A stretch of 64,000 nt of DNA, taken from Polaribacter septentrionalilitoris. Its GTDB lineage: Bacteria > Bacteroidota > Bacteroidia > Flavobacteriales > Flavobacteriaceae. Position 1 is the stretch's first letter. Each line of letters begins with the position of its first letter. Positions 1-9,056 of this stretch are shown piece by piece. A program made the translations under genes and the position numbers. Location of the stretch: assembly GCF_009832745.1 (NCBI RefSeq), contig NZ_VRMJ01000004.1:1-64000 (forward strand), given 5' to 3'. A model generated the notes under the pieces. That model saw only the letters and a program-made list of their open reading frames with translations. It was not told the DNA's origin and ran no database searches.

Positions 1-117
1 GCTAACAAAATAGGCTATAAAACCGCTAAAAGAAGATTTAAAATGGAACTCAGAAATTTAGCTATTGCCTTGATAGTTCTAAAATGTGAAGGAAATTTAG
101 ACCATTTTGAAACCTAA
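1..117 (+). CDS. 3' end of an unidentified gene (partial)
   Basis: An open frame runs from the first base of the window to a TAA stop at 115-117, giving a 38-residue basic C-terminus that contains GYKTAKRRFKMELRNLAIAL. The start lies outside the window. The arginine- and lysine-rich helix would suit the end of a DNA-binding protein or a transposase, but the family is not recognised. It converges on the methyltransferase gene. Positions 118-260 hold no gene or clear terminator. The frame could also be open by chance. Confidence 0.4.
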   Translation, partial: ANKIGYKTAKRRFKMELRNLAIALIVLKCEGNLDHFET

Positions 118-260
118 AAAAATGGCCAGAATTTCTTCCGACCATGACTAAGCATATTGCTCCCTTTTTTTATGATTTTATTAAAGGTTGTTTTGAAATA
201 TTTTTATTTTACTTCGGTTTTAGGTTAATTACAAAACAGAGCAATTAGTCTTACAAATTG

Positions 261-1124
261 TTATTTTTCTAAGAGAACGCAGATAGAACCTGCTAAAATT
301 TCTTTTTCACTAAATTTATGATAATCAGGATGAAGTTTTAATTCTTTATACTTTAGGTATTTATCTGAATTTTTATCTACTGTGTCATATTCGATATGAG
401 TTATTTTAAAACCTGAATTTTCAAAAATTGCAATATACTCAGGAAGTCTAAGTCTATTATGGTAATCGAATTTTGTTTGAATTCTATTCCATTCTTTTTT
501 AGAGTATTTCAAAAAATCATAAAGAGATAAAGTTTTATCAGAATAGGCTCTATGATCTGAAGGAGAAATTAAATGAAGTATTTTTATGTCATTATTGAGT
601 TCGTTATAAAATTTTTTGTGCATATTTTCAATATCGATAGGAGTAACATGTTCTAGAACAAATCTTGAATAAATTAGTTTAATATCTTTTTCAATAGATG
701 CGTTAATTATATTTTTTTTTGGATGGTAATCTATAAAATTTGGTAAATTCAAATTATTACATTTTCGGGTCTTGAAATTTGTTTTTTTAAAGTGTTTTAA
801 TGTTAATTTAATTCTCTTATTACTATAGTGTTTATTTATATCGTATGTAATAATTTTTGAAACCATAAATTTCAATTTTATTAAAATAGGCATAATTGGA
901 ACCCATCCTGAACCAATTTCAATGATTTTTTGATTTTTTAATTCAATATTAGATTCATTTAAAATAGATTCAATCTTTTTTAGGCTTTGAAAATTAGAGT
1001 TAACTTTTGTTTCAATTTCATTGAATGATTTTTTTTGAAGAGAATGATAAATTGAATATCCTAATTTATTAGGTAGTTTATCAAGAATTTGTAGAATAAT
1101 AGTTTTTTTCTGATGATATTTCAT
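261..1124 (-). CDS. Class I SAM-dependent methyltransferase-like protein
   Basis: This 287-residue cytoplasmic protein has a glycine-containing motif I (KIIEIGSGWVPIMPIL, residues about 65-80), typical of the SAM-binding loop of class I methyltransferases. A second element, IYSRFVLEHVTP near residue 155, resembles the motif after strand 4 in enzymes that methylate small molecules or sugars. There is no signal peptide or membrane segment. The gene stands alone, with AT-rich flanks and no operon partners. Together with the orphan tail-tube gene next to it, this suggests accessory DNA. The fold is well supported. The substrate is unknown. Confidence 0.7.
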   Translation of the reverse strand: MKYHQKKTIILQILDKLPNKLGYSIYHSLQKKSFNEIETKVNSNFQSLKKIESILNESNIELKNQKIIEIGSGWVPIMPILIKLKFMVSKIITYDINKHYSNKRIKLTLKHFKKTNFKTRKCNNLNLPNFIDYHPKKNIINASIEKDIKLIYSRFVLEHVTPIDIENMHKKFYNELNNDIKILHLISPSDHRAYSDKTLSLYDFLKYSKKEWNRIQTKFDYHNRLRLPEYIAIFENSGFKITHIEYDTVDKNSDKYLKYKELKLHPDYHKFSEKEILAGSICVLLEK

Positions 1125-1238
1125 TTTAATATTTTACTTACTTACGTCTATAAAAGGGTATAATGTTTAATAAATGCAGTTAGTAAAGTTAGTTTTTTAA
1201 TATTAAAAAATCAATAATTATAAATACTTGTTTTAAAG

Positions 1239-1700
1239 TTAGCCATTTGTAATTGTTAGTTGTTCATGAGCAATTTCTAGAGTATCTATAGCAACTTTAT
1301 TTCCATCAGATTTTAAAGCTGTACTTGTAATTTTTGTAGGAAATGCATTGTCCAATTGCCACTGCATGGTTACTTTTCCTGCTTCATCTAAGAGTTTAAT
1401 AAGAACTGTACGCCTTGTAATGGTGTTCATTTTAATTTCGCTATACCAATTCCAAAAGGTATTGTCATTTACAAAAACACCTCGTTTTAAGGTAACATTT
1501 CCATATTTTGCAATCCTAGGCATTTTAAGTGTAGAGAATAGTTTGCTATTGCTTTTTCGGTATTCTATATTTTGATTTTCTACATCCATTCCAGACACTT
1601 CTTGAAAAGGAACACCTTTCAATTCAGTTCCTAAATCAACTTCAAATCGAAACTTTGGCATTGGCCAAGATACCTCTTCTTTACTTTCGTCATCTGCCAT
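1239..1700 (-). CDS. Phage-tail-tube-like protein (gp19/Hcp-type)
   Basis: The 153-residue protein matches the small tail-tube family of contractile injection systems (T4 gp19-like, as in Afp1/Pvc1). Visible features are an N-terminal PKFRFEVDLG strand, then VPFQEVSGMDVENQNIEYR, the LKRGVF turn, and a WYSEI...RRTVLIKLLD...W.LDNAFPTKI segment. Such proteins stack as hexamers to form the inner tube. No sheath, baseplate, spike or AAA+ ATPase gene is nearby, so it is an orphan here. A perfect 18-bp AT palindrome (1193-1210) follows the stop. It could be a remnant, or supply a system encoded elsewhere. Confidence 0.8.
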   Translation of the reverse strand: MADDESKEEVSWPMPKFRFEVDLGTELKGVPFQEVSGMDVENQNIEYRKSNSKLFSTLKMPRIAKYGNVTLKRGVFVNDNTFWNWYSEIKMNTITRRTVLIKLLDEAGKVTMQWQLDNAFPTKITSTALKSDGNKVAIDTLEIAHEQLTITNG

Positions 1701-1785
1701 ATTATGCGTTTTAGTAGTGATTAAACATTCTGAGCTAATTTATTTGATTAGACAAAGAAAATCAATGCGTGTAAATACTTGTTTA

Positions 1786-1812
1786 CAAAAAAACCAAGCG
1801 TTAACTTGGTTT
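1786..1812 (-). terminator. Intrinsic terminator of rpoD
   Basis: Downstream of the rpoD stop (read leftward) an 8-bp stem AAACCAAG/CTTGGTTT, with arms at 1791-1798 and 1805-1812, is followed by a U-run (A-run 1787-1793 on the plus strand). Confidence 0.75.
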
Positions 1813-1837
1813 TATCAATTGTATTTTTGTGGCTGTA

Positions 1838-2701
1838 TTATCCTAAATAAGATTGTAATACTTTTGTTCTAGACTTTGTTTTTAAAGTTCTAATAGCTTT
1901 TTGCTTTACTTGCCTAACACGCTCTCTAGATAAATCAAACTTTTCACCTATTTCAGTTAAACTGTAAGCATTTTTGCTGTTAATTCCATAATACATTTTT
2001 ATAACTTTAGCTTCTTTATAAGATAAGGTTGCTAGGGCTCTATTAATTTCTGTAGATAGGGATTGTTGCATTAAATTCTTGTCTGGTTTTGGAGATTCAC
2101 CAGATTGCAAAACATTATACAGATTAGAATCTTCACCTTCTCTAAAAGGTGCATCCATAGAAATATGTTTTCCAGAATTTTTCATGCTTTGTGCTACACT
2201 AGTTACGGTAGTATCTAGCTCATTGGCAATTTCTACATAGGTAGGCACACGTTCATTCTTTTGCTCTAATTTAGAGTATATTTTATTTATTTTGCTAATG
2301 CTACCAATCTTATTTAGTGGTAAACGTACAATTCGAGATTGTTCTGCTAGAGCATTTAAAATGGATTGACGAATCCACCAAACAGCATAAGAAATGAATT
2401 TAAAACCTCTAGTTTCATCAAAACGATTTGCGGCTTTTACCAAACCTAGATTTCCTTCATTAATTAAATCAGATAATTTTAAACCTTGATTTTGATATTG
2501 CTTAGCTACAGAAACCACAAATCGTAAATTTGCTTTCACCAACTTGTTGAGCGCTCTATGATCTCCTTGTTTAATTTTTATTGCCAATTCAACTTCTTCA
2601 TCAGCAGTAATTAAACCAATCTTGCTTATTTCTTGAAAGTATTTTTCTAAAGATTTAGCGTCTCTGTTGGTTACTTGTTTTACAATTTTTAGTTGTCTCA
2701 T
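1838..2701 (-). CDS. rpoD: RNA polymerase primary sigma factor RpoD/SigA
   Basis: The 287-residue sigma-70 protein contains region 1.2 ([23 protein letters not shown]), the highly conserved region 2 ([20 protein letters not shown] and [15 protein letters not shown]), region 3, and a region 4 helix-turn-helix ([26 protein letters not shown]). Like other Bacteroidota primary sigmas it lacks region 1.1, which explains its short length. It directs transcription from TTTG/TAnnTTTG promoters, several of which can be seen in this window. A 63-codon gene lies 21 nt upstream, and both probably share the promoter near 3130. Confidence 0.97.
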   Translation of the reverse strand: MRQLKIVKQVTNRDAKSLEKYFQEISKIGLITADEEVELAIKIKQGDHRALNKLVKANLRFVVSVAKQYQNQGLKLSDLINEGNLGLVKAANRFDETRGFKFISYAVWWIRQSILNALAEQSRIVRLPLNKIGSISKINKIYSKLEQKNERVPTYVEIANELDTTVTSVAQSMKNSGKHISMDAPFREGEDSNLYNVLQSGESPKPDKNLMQQSLSTEINRALATLSYKEAKVIKMYYGINSKNAYSLTEIGEKFDLSRERVRQVKQKAIRTLKTKSRTKVLQSYLG

Positions 2702-2722
2702 ATAGTATATCTAGTTTTAATG

Positions 2723-2914
2723 TTATATAAATAAGTTACAATCGTCACAGTTTTTAATATTACCATTATAGGTTTCACGATATTGATGAATAGTTTGTAG
2801 CGGAATAAATAAAAAATATTTCTTAATAGTTGTAACTCTTGAGTTTAACATCCCCATTGCTGAAGAATAATATTTTTGATATTTTGTTTTTCGTTTTATA
2901 TGTATAATTTTCAT
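2723..2914 (-). CDS. Small basic hypothetical protein upstream of rpoD
   Basis: This is a 63-residue, lysine- and tyrosine-rich frame starting MKIIHIKRKTKYQKYYSSAM and ending in a CDDCNLFI tail with a C-x-x-C pair. It has no signal peptide or clear membrane helix. It lies 21 nt before rpoD in the same direction, so the two are likely cotranscribed. I do not recognise the family. The patterned sequence, rather than a random low-complexity one, is the main reason to treat it as a gene. It could be a spurious frame in the rpoD leader. Confidence 0.5.
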   Translation of the reverse strand: MKIIHIKRKTKYQKYYSSAMGMLNSRVTTIKKYFLFIPLQTIHQYRETYNGNIKNCDDCNLFI

Positions 2915-3125
2915 AAACGCAGATTTTTATAAGCACCAGTAGATATGGAACTTGTAGTAAATAATTCTTTAATTTTGGATGGGTAATTATTTTCTTTGAA
3001 AAGAAATGAGGAAACTAGAAAACAGGAGGTATAAATTTATCAGATTGATTTTTGAAGACTGTCAAATCAAAATTATAAACCCTTATGTTTCTTTTACAGT
3101 AAATTGAGGAATTTCTCATGTGCTG

Positions 3126-3133
3126 CAAAAATA
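3126..3133 (-). promoter_or_regulatory. Candidate -7 box for the small gene and rpoD
   Basis: Read leftward, TATTTTTG followed by CAGC matches the Bacteroidota -7 consensus TAnnTTTG. No clear TTTG lies 19 nt upstream. A start here would give about 200 nt of leader (2915-3118), in which I see no gene. Confidence 0.4.
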
Positions 3134-3134
3134 C

Positions 3135-3172
3135 AAAAAAACAGTCATTTTTACTAAAAAATGACTGTTTTT
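3135..3172 (-). terminator. Intrinsic terminator of the TPP-controlled TonB receptor
   Basis: A perfect 16-bp stem (arms 3137-3152 and 3157-3172, 4-nt loop) carries A- and T-runs at both ends, so it can work in either direction. It lies 34 nt past the receptor stop codon. Confidence 0.8.
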
Positions 3173-3205
3173 GTTTGGTTTTTATTGATTTTTAATCAAA
3201 AAAAA

Positions 3206-5629
3206 TTAAAATTTTAGGGTAAGACCAACTAAGAAATTTCTAGTGGCTTGAGGGTAATATCCAGCACCGTCAACTGTAGTTATTGTTCCTGGGTTAGACC
3301 AATTATCATCATATGTATAGTAATATCCTCTGTCTACATATTCTGCATTAAAAATATTATTGATTAAAGCGGTAATGGTAATGGTATCAAAAATCTTGTT
3401 TGGTTCTATTTGATAAACAATGTTTAAATCACTTGTAAAAAAGCTATCTAAAATATCATCATTTGAAATTGCACTACTAAAATTGCTCATTAATTGCTCG
3501 CCAACATATTTAGATAAGAATGAAAACTGTAAATTTTCTGCAGCATTATACGTAAAGATATTACCTAAAACTATACTTGGAGAAAAAGAAATATCAGTAT
3601 TGCCTAAAGGTGTAGGAGTTGGGTTTCCATCTCTTGTAATAAAAAAGTTTCTGTTTTTATTCTGACTAAAAGCAGCATTTGGTCTAATAGAAAAGGCGTC
3701 AGAAATGGTAATGTCTGCATCCATTTCTAAACCTAGCCTGTAACTACTTCCAGAAGTTGCTCTCACTGGCGCTCCAACATTATCAATAGCTCCTGTTAAG
3801 ACCAATTGATTGTCATAATCCATGTAATAGATATTGGTATTTAGTTTGATGTTTTCTGTCTTTAAACGCCATCCAAATTCGTAATCAAATAAGGTTTCTG
3901 GAGTTGTAACTCCGCCTTCAAAATCGCTTCTATTTGGTTCTCTATTGGCAACTGCAAAAGAAGCATATAAGTTATTGCTTTCATTTAGATTATAGGTAAA
4001 ACCAAATTTCGGATTGAAAAAATTGAAATCAGCATCTACATCAATAGGTATTAAATCTGAAGTAATTCCAAGGGTTTGATAGTTTACAAAACGTCCTTGT
4101 AAATCTAGATAACCAGATAATTTCTCACTGATTGCAAAATTTGCTTTTGCAAAGATTGAGAAGTCTGTCTTTTTAGCATCAGAAAAATAATAACGATCTC
4201 TAATACTAACATTAGGTGCTAGATCTTCTCCCCAAATAACTTCACCAAAGTGATCTCCTTTGTAATTAGAATAAGAGATTCCTGAAATAAAATTAATTTT
4301 ATCTGTTTTGTAGTTGGTGTTAAAGTTTACTACATAAAAATCATTATCAAGCCAACGTCTTACAATTACATCTGTTCCATCTGCAATTAAATTGTTAAAA
4401 TCAGCAGCATCTTCATCATCTTTATATTGCTCAAAGAAACCTGAACCTTTGGTATAGTTTAGACCTAAATTGGTGCTCCAATTTTCACTCCATTTTTCAT
4501 TCCAATGCAATTGATAATGGTCTTGTTGATAATCATCAACTTCGTTATCATATAAATAATGGTTGTATCTTCTATCAGAATTTCTAATATTGTTTGCTTG
4601 TTCTGCATTTAGACCTTCGTTTATGATAAAATCTTCAATACCTTGTATGTCTCCTGTTAATCTTACCTCAGGAGTGCCATACCATGCTTGATACGTTTTT
4701 TCTTTTCCTCCAAAAGTGATGGCTTTTATCAACGTGTTTTCATCAGTATAACTTGCTTGTAAATAATACGATTTCATATCAGCAAAGGCTCTATCGATAT
4801 AACCATCAGAATAAATATTAGACAAACGACCTGCAATTTCTATGTGGTCATTAATTTTTCCTGTGCTAAACTTTACAGTGTGTTTTCTTGTACCAAAAGA
4901 ACCAAATGAGTTCGAAATTTCACCATAAGCTTTATCAGCAACAGCATCTGTTAAGATGTTTAAACTCGCACCAAAAGCACCAGAACCATTGGTTGATGTT
5001 CCTACACCACGTTGCAATTGTAAATTTTGAGTAGAAGAAGCAAAATCTCCTAAATTTACCCAAAATGTTCCATGACTTTCTGCGTCATTATACGGAATTC
5101 CGTTTACGGTTACATTAATTCTTTCTCCGTTAGAACCACGTACGTTCATGTAGGTATACCCCACACCAGCACCAGCATCTGATGATGAAACTACGTTTGG
5201 TAAATAGTTCATTAAAATAGGAATGTCTTGCCCCAAGTTACGTTTTGCAATTTCTTTTTTAGATAAGTTAGAAAACGTTACAGGAATCTCTGCACTTACA
5301 CGAACTGCAGAAACCAAAACTTCTTCTAATACTGTAGATTCTGAGTTTAGCTGAATAACAAAATAAGTGTCTTTTGTAATTTCAACCTTTTTAGAAATGG
5401 TTTTGTAACCAATAAAAGAAACTTCTATGGTAAATGTTCCTTTAGATAGTGGTAAACTGAACTCGCCATCAAAATTTGATGTGGTCCCTTTTTTGATTTC
5501 CTTTGCCAAAATACTTGCTCCTGGTAAAGGTTCTTGATTTTTATCTACAACTTTTCCTGAAAGTGTAAATGTCTGGGCGTTTGCAAGAATACTTACAAAC
5601 AAGAATAAAAAAAATGATATTTTTTTCAT
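3206..5629 (-). CDS. TonB-dependent outer-membrane receptor, TPP-riboswitch controlled
   Basis: The 807-residue protein has a signal peptide (MKKISFFLFLFVSILANAQ), a carboxypeptidase-regulatory-like domain (about 20-100, SGKVVDKNQEPLPGASILAK), a TonB plug (about 115-225, with VRGSNGERINVTVNGIPYND) and a 22-strand-type barrel ending in an aromatic-terminated strand (VGLTLKF). It imports a ligand across the outer membrane using TonB energy. A TPP riboswitch in its leader makes thiamine, a thiamine phosphate or a precursor the probable ligand, as described for OMR1-type receptors of Bacteroidota. The gene is single, with no SusD partner. Function rests on regulation and family; direct specificity is not visible. 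Confidence 0.88.
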   Translation of the reverse strand: MKKISFFLFLFVSILANAQTFTLSGKVVDKNQEPLPGASILAKEIKKGTTSNFDGEFSLPLSKGTFTIEVSFIGYKTISKKVEITKDTYFVIQLNSESTVLEEVLVSAVRVSAEIPVTFSNLSKKEIAKRNLGQDIPILMNYLPNVVSSSDAGAGVGYTYMNVRGSNGERINVTVNGIPYNDAESHGTFWVNLGDFASSTQNLQLQRGVGTSTNGSGAFGASLNILTDAVADKAYGEISNSFGSFGTRKHTVKFSTGKINDHIEIAGRLSNIYSDGYIDRAFADMKSYYLQASYTDENTLIKAITFGGKEKTYQAWYGTPEVRLTGDIQGIEDFIINEGLNAEQANNIRNSDRRYNHYLYDNEVDDYQQDHYQLHWNEKWSENWSTNLGLNYTKGSGFFEQYKDDEDAADFNNLIADGTDVIVRRWLDNDFYVVNFNTNYKTDKINFISGISYSNYKGDHFGEVIWGEDLAPNVSIRDRYYFSDAKKTDFSIFAKANFAISEKLSGYLDLQGRFVNYQTLGITSDLIPIDVDADFNFFNPKFGFTYNLNESNNLYASFAVANREPNRSDFEGGVTTPETLFDYEFGWRLKTENIKLNTNIYYMDYDNQLVLTGAIDNVGAPVRATSGSSYRLGLEMDADITISDAFSIRPNAAFSQNKNRNFFITRDGNPTPTPLGNTDISFSPSIVLGNIFTYNAAENLQFSFLSKYVGEQLMSNFSSAISNDDILDSFFTSDLNIVYQIEPNKIFDTITITALINNIFNAEYVDRGYYYTYDDNWSNPGTITTVDGAGYYPQATRNFLVGLTLKF

Positions 5630-5714
5630 TTTAAAAAAATTTAAAACGAATAAAAAGAGGCAATTATTCTTGATGTTATTATTGAATAATTAGATTTTAC
5701 AACTTAAAAAAGTT

Positions 5715-5795
5715 GCGTTTTCCTAAACAGCATTACCTGTTCTAGGTTCAATGGGTATGATCTCAGCCTTTTACAGCACCCCTTTATGAGAACGC
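5715..5795 (-). promoter_or_regulatory. TPP riboswitch (THI element)
   Basis: Read leftward, the conserved blocks appear in order: GGGGTGC, GCTGAGA, ACCC, GAACCT, GGTAATGCTG and AGGA. A closing P1 stem GCGTT/AACGC pairs 5791-5795 with 5715-5719. A 6-bp hairpin CAACTT/AAGTTG (5700-5715) overlaps the 3' side of P1 and could be the alternative structure. No U-tract follows it, so translational control is more likely than termination. About 85 nt separate it from the receptor start. Confidence 0.93.
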
Positions 5796-5797
5796 TG

Positions 5798-5828
5798 CAA
5801 AATTAAGTAGGAATTTTTTAATGAGAAA
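5798..5828 (-). promoter_or_regulatory. Promoter of the TPP riboswitch-receptor transcript
   Basis: Read leftward, TAATTTTG (5798-5805) fits the -7 consensus. Exactly 19 nt upstream is TTTC (5825-5828), one base off TTTG. The predicted start is near 5791, the first bases of riboswitch P1. The promoter lies just past the end of the upstream peptidase gene. Confidence 0.6.
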
Positions 5829-5835
5829 TAAAAAA

Positions 5836-8598
5836 CTAGTTTTTTTCTTCAATTAATTCATAACCTTGGTTGATCCCTTTTTCTATGGCAGGAACACCTT
5901 TATCCATCCAAACTGGTTTTGGAGCTCCTTTTAAATAATAATCAAAAAATTGTGCCATTCTTATGTTAAAATCTTTTCTGTTTTGAGTTTTTAATGGCCA
6001 ATGAGGTTCCCCATTATAATTTAAAAACCAAGAAGGTTTTTGTAATCTTCTTAAAGCTGTAAAAAACTCAATTCCTTGATACCAAGGTACATGTCCATCA
6101 GCATCATTGTGCATGATTAGTAAAGGTGTGTTAATTTTATCAATATTAAATATGGGTGAATTTTCGATATAACGTGCTGGATATTGCCAAGGAGTTCCTC
6201 CAATTCTACTTTGTGTATGTTCATATTGAAATTGTCTGCTCAATCCTGTCCACCATCTTATTCCGCCATAAGCACTAATCATATTTACTACAGGAGCACC
6301 AGATTCTGCTGCTTTAAAAATATCTGTTTTCGTCACCAAATACGCTATTTGATAACCTCCCCAACTGTGTCCTTGCACCCCAATATTATCTTTATCTATA
6401 AATCCTTTTTCAATTAAAGAAGTTATACCAGGAATTACACAATTAAACGCACTTTCACCAGGATAACCTTCTCTATAATATACATCAGGATTAAAAATTA
6501 CATAACCTCTACTGGTGTAAAAACTATAATTTATGGTTGATCTCCCAGGAGAAGGAGCAATGTGTCTGTGCAATCTGTCTGAGCTTTTTTCATAGAAATT
6601 TACAATCATTGGGTATTTTTTGTTTGGATCAAAATTTTCTGGTTTTACTAACATTCCTGTTAGTTTTTTACCATCTAAAGATGTCCAATTTACCAATTCA
6701 TTTGTTCCCCAATTGTATTCTTTTTGCTGAGGATTTGCATCACTTATAACTTTACTATTTTTAAAATTAATATCAGAATAACGAATATTTGGGAATTCAG
6801 TAAAAGATTCTCTTGTATATATAATAGCATCATCTAGAACTGCTTTTTGTATTCTAGAATAGTTGTAATCACCCTCTATGAGTTGTTTTCCTTTTTTGTT
6901 TTTTGGATTATATTGATAGTATCCAGAAGCTTTAGTTTGCTCATTAAAAGTAGAAAATAACCATTTACCTTTTGGATTCAAAAATTGTTCTTCACGATCT
7001 AATTTAACATATCTATAAACAGTATTATTTTCTCTTCCGTTTGTAATTTTTGTTGATTTTCCTGTGTCTGGGTTGAACTCCCAAATGTCAAATCTATCAT
7101 ATAAAATAAGAGAATTGTCATCTTTTGTCCAGCCAGCAGTTCCGTAAGCTCTAGGAGTAGAAGGTGAGTCATGCAACTCATTATAAAAAACTTTGTTAGC
7201 TGTTAATTCCTTAAATGTTGAAGTCGAAATGTTGTATGTAAACCAAGTTTTATCAACATTGTTATACCCAAAGACGTATTGTCCATTTGGACTTAATCTT
7301 ACGTTTCTAGAAGAAATTTTTGTCAATATTTTTTTTCTATTCCCTGTTTTTACATCAACAATTGCAATATCTCTTAAACGTAAAGCATCCCACTGACTTT
7401 GTATTTGATAGGGTTCAGGATTTTCTACCAAAGCATGAGCAGCATTTCCTTCACTTCCTAATCTAGCACTAGGATATTTGGTATTAGCAATTTGAACTAT
7501 TTTGTTGTTTTTAAGATGAATTACAGTTTGATATGATTTCTTTTTATCGTTTTTTACTTGCAATTCTTGGACAGTATACAAACGAGGTTCGTTGTATGTC
7601 CAAACTTCTACATTTACAATTTCTTCAGCAATTAAAGTAGTGTCTTTTACAATTTCTGGCGTGGCCAAACCAAAAAACAATTTTGTTTCATCTTTCGAAA
7701 AACTGATTCTTCCGTAAGCAGAAACTTTATATCCTTTAGGGCTAGAACTATTATCTGCAAGTTTTTGAGCCGTTTTTAAACCTTCTTTCCAATGGTATAA
7801 TTCGTTAGGTCTTCTTTGAGTTTTTGTAGTGTCTTTATCTACAACAAAAGCCAAATTTTTACCAGTTTCACTAAAATTAAGTTGATAGTATTTTGCTTTT
7901 TCATTTTGATAAATAGTATTGAGTGTATTATTTTTTAAGTTGTAAACCTGAACACTAGAGTTGTCTTTTTTAGTATCACCTGTAGTTGTAAAAGCCAGAA
8001 ATTGTCCTTTTTCAGCAAAAGTATAATGTGTCACAAATTTAAAAGTATCTTGTTTTTTGTTTGCTAAATTTTTTAAAACAAGGTGATATCCGTTTTTAGC
8101 ACTCGCTTTTTTTTCTTTCTTTTTTGAACCTTTTTTCTTTGCAGTTGTTTCAAATTGATAAGCGATGAAGCCACTCCATTTTAAGGGAGTTTTATACGAT
8201 TTAATATTTCCGATTTTTGTAAGTGATTTAGATCTTATATCATAAATACCAATAGAGTCTTTTGGGAGTTTGTTCTTTTTCACCTTTCTTCGCTTTAACT
8301 CTGTAATACTATCTTTCCAAGCTTTAATGATGAAAACAGCAAATTTAGAATCGTATGAAAACACTCCTTTTGATGCACGATTGTAAGTAAAAACAGTATT
8401 AGCTTTACGATCTTTTATTTTTAAGAAATTGTCTTTTTCTCCTTTTTCTAAAGAATACATAATATAATCTCCATTAGGAGAAATTGTGGTGTTTTTAATA
8501 CTGTTCCAGATGTCAAAATCTGCATGATCTAGTACTTTTTTTTGAGAAAAAGAAAGAAGTGTACAACAGGTAAAAAGAATAGAAAGTAGGGTTTTCAT
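5836..8598 (-). CDS. Exported S9-family prolyl oligopeptidase-like peptidase
   Basis: The 920-residue protein begins with a signal peptide (MKTLLSILFTCCTLLSFSQ), followed by a long WD/propeller-like region (about 25-620) with lysine-rich insertions, then an alpha/beta-hydrolase domain. The nucleophile elbow is GHSWGGYQ (Ser near 743). The other triad members are probably Asp in HNDADGHVPW (about 832) and His in NGEPHWPLK (about 864). It likely cleaves peptides in the periplasm or at the surface. It lies 57 nt after arfB in the same direction and directly precedes the riboswitch promoter. Confidence 0.9.
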   Translation of the reverse strand: MKTLLSILFTCCTLLSFSQKKVLDHADFDIWNSIKNTTISPNGDYIMYSLEKGEKDNFLKIKDRKANTVFTYNRASKGVFSYDSKFAVFIIKAWKDSITELKRRKVKKNKLPKDSIGIYDIRSKSLTKIGNIKSYKTPLKWSGFIAYQFETTAKKKGSKKKEKKASAKNGYHLVLKNLANKKQDTFKFVTHYTFAEKGQFLAFTTTGDTKKDNSSVQVYNLKNNTLNTIYQNEKAKYYQLNFSETGKNLAFVVDKDTTKTQRRPNELYHWKEGLKTAQKLADNSSSPKGYKVSAYGRISFSKDETKLFFGLATPEIVKDTTLIAEEIVNVEVWTYNEPRLYTVQELQVKNDKKKSYQTVIHLKNNKIVQIANTKYPSARLGSEGNAAHALVENPEPYQIQSQWDALRLRDIAIVDVKTGNRKKILTKISSRNVRLSPNGQYVFGYNNVDKTWFTYNISTSTFKELTANKVFYNELHDSPSTPRAYGTAGWTKDDNSLILYDRFDIWEFNPDTGKSTKITNGRENNTVYRYVKLDREEQFLNPKGKWLFSTFNEQTKASGYYQYNPKNKKGKQLIEGDYNYSRIQKAVLDDAIIYTRESFTEFPNIRYSDINFKNSKVISDANPQQKEYNWGTNELVNWTSLDGKKLTGMLVKPENFDPNKKYPMIVNFYEKSSDRLHRHIAPSPGRSTINYSFYTSRGYVIFNPDVYYREGYPGESAFNCVIPGITSLIEKGFIDKDNIGVQGHSWGGYQIAYLVTKTDIFKAAESGAPVVNMISAYGGIRWWTGLSRQFQYEHTQSRIGGTPWQYPARYIENSPIFNIDKINTPLLIMHNDADGHVPWYQGIEFFTALRRLQKPSWFLNYNGEPHWPLKTQNRKDFNIRMAQFFDYYLKGAPKPVWMDKGVPAIEKGINQGYELIEEKN

Positions 8599-8655
8599 AA
8601 AAAAGAAATTTAAAGACTAAATATACTATAAAACAGCAACTTCTTTTAGAGGAAT

Positions 8656-9054
8656 CTACAATAATTTTTTTCGATTGTTTTTCTTTTCAGAGTGTTTCTT
8701 TTTAGAGTCGAGTCTTTTTTTAATTGATGCTTTGCTAGGTTTAGTTTTCTTTCTTTTTTTAGGGCGAATAAGACTTAGTTGTATTAATTCTATAAAACGT
8801 TTAATGATTATTTCTTTATTTCTGTGTTGAGATCGAGATTCATCACAAAATAAAATCAATACATTTTCTTTGGTGAGTTTTGAAGAAAGTTTGGTTTTTA
8901 AACGCTCTTTTTCACTTTCTGAAAGCGAGGTAGAATTTTCTAAATCAAAAGAGAGTTCTATTTTAGAAGATACTTTGTTTACATGTTGACCGCCCGCTCC
9001 AGAGCTTCGAATCGCTTTAAAGTTGAGTTCTTTAATAATTTTAGAAGAATTCAA
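8656..9054 (-). CDS. arfB: ArfB/YaeJ-type peptidyl-tRNA hydrolase
   Basis: The 132-residue protein carries the release-factor GGQ motif in IRSSGAGGQHVNKVSSKIEL (residues about 16-35), followed by a long basic tail (KKRKKTKPSKASIKKR) as in ArfB, which hydrolyses peptidyl-tRNA on stalled ribosomes after the tail enters the empty mRNA channel. It lacks the codon-recognition domains of RF1/RF2. The start is a TTG two bases after the PAP2 stop; no upstream ATG fits, and the family begins just before this point, so translational coupling is likely. Confidence 0.93.
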   Translation of the reverse strand: MNSSKIIKELNFKAIRSSGAGGQHVNKVSSKIELSFDLENSTSLSESEKERLKTKLSSKLTKENVLILFCDESRSQHRNKEIIIKRFIELIQLSLIRPKKRKKTKPSKASIKKRLDSKKKHSEKKNNRKKLL

Positions 9055-9056
9055 AA

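Noticed and set aside
1193-1210. 18-bp AT palindrome after the tail-tube gene as a terminator
   Set aside because: It has no loop or GC pairs, so a stable hairpin is unlikely; noted only in the gene entry.
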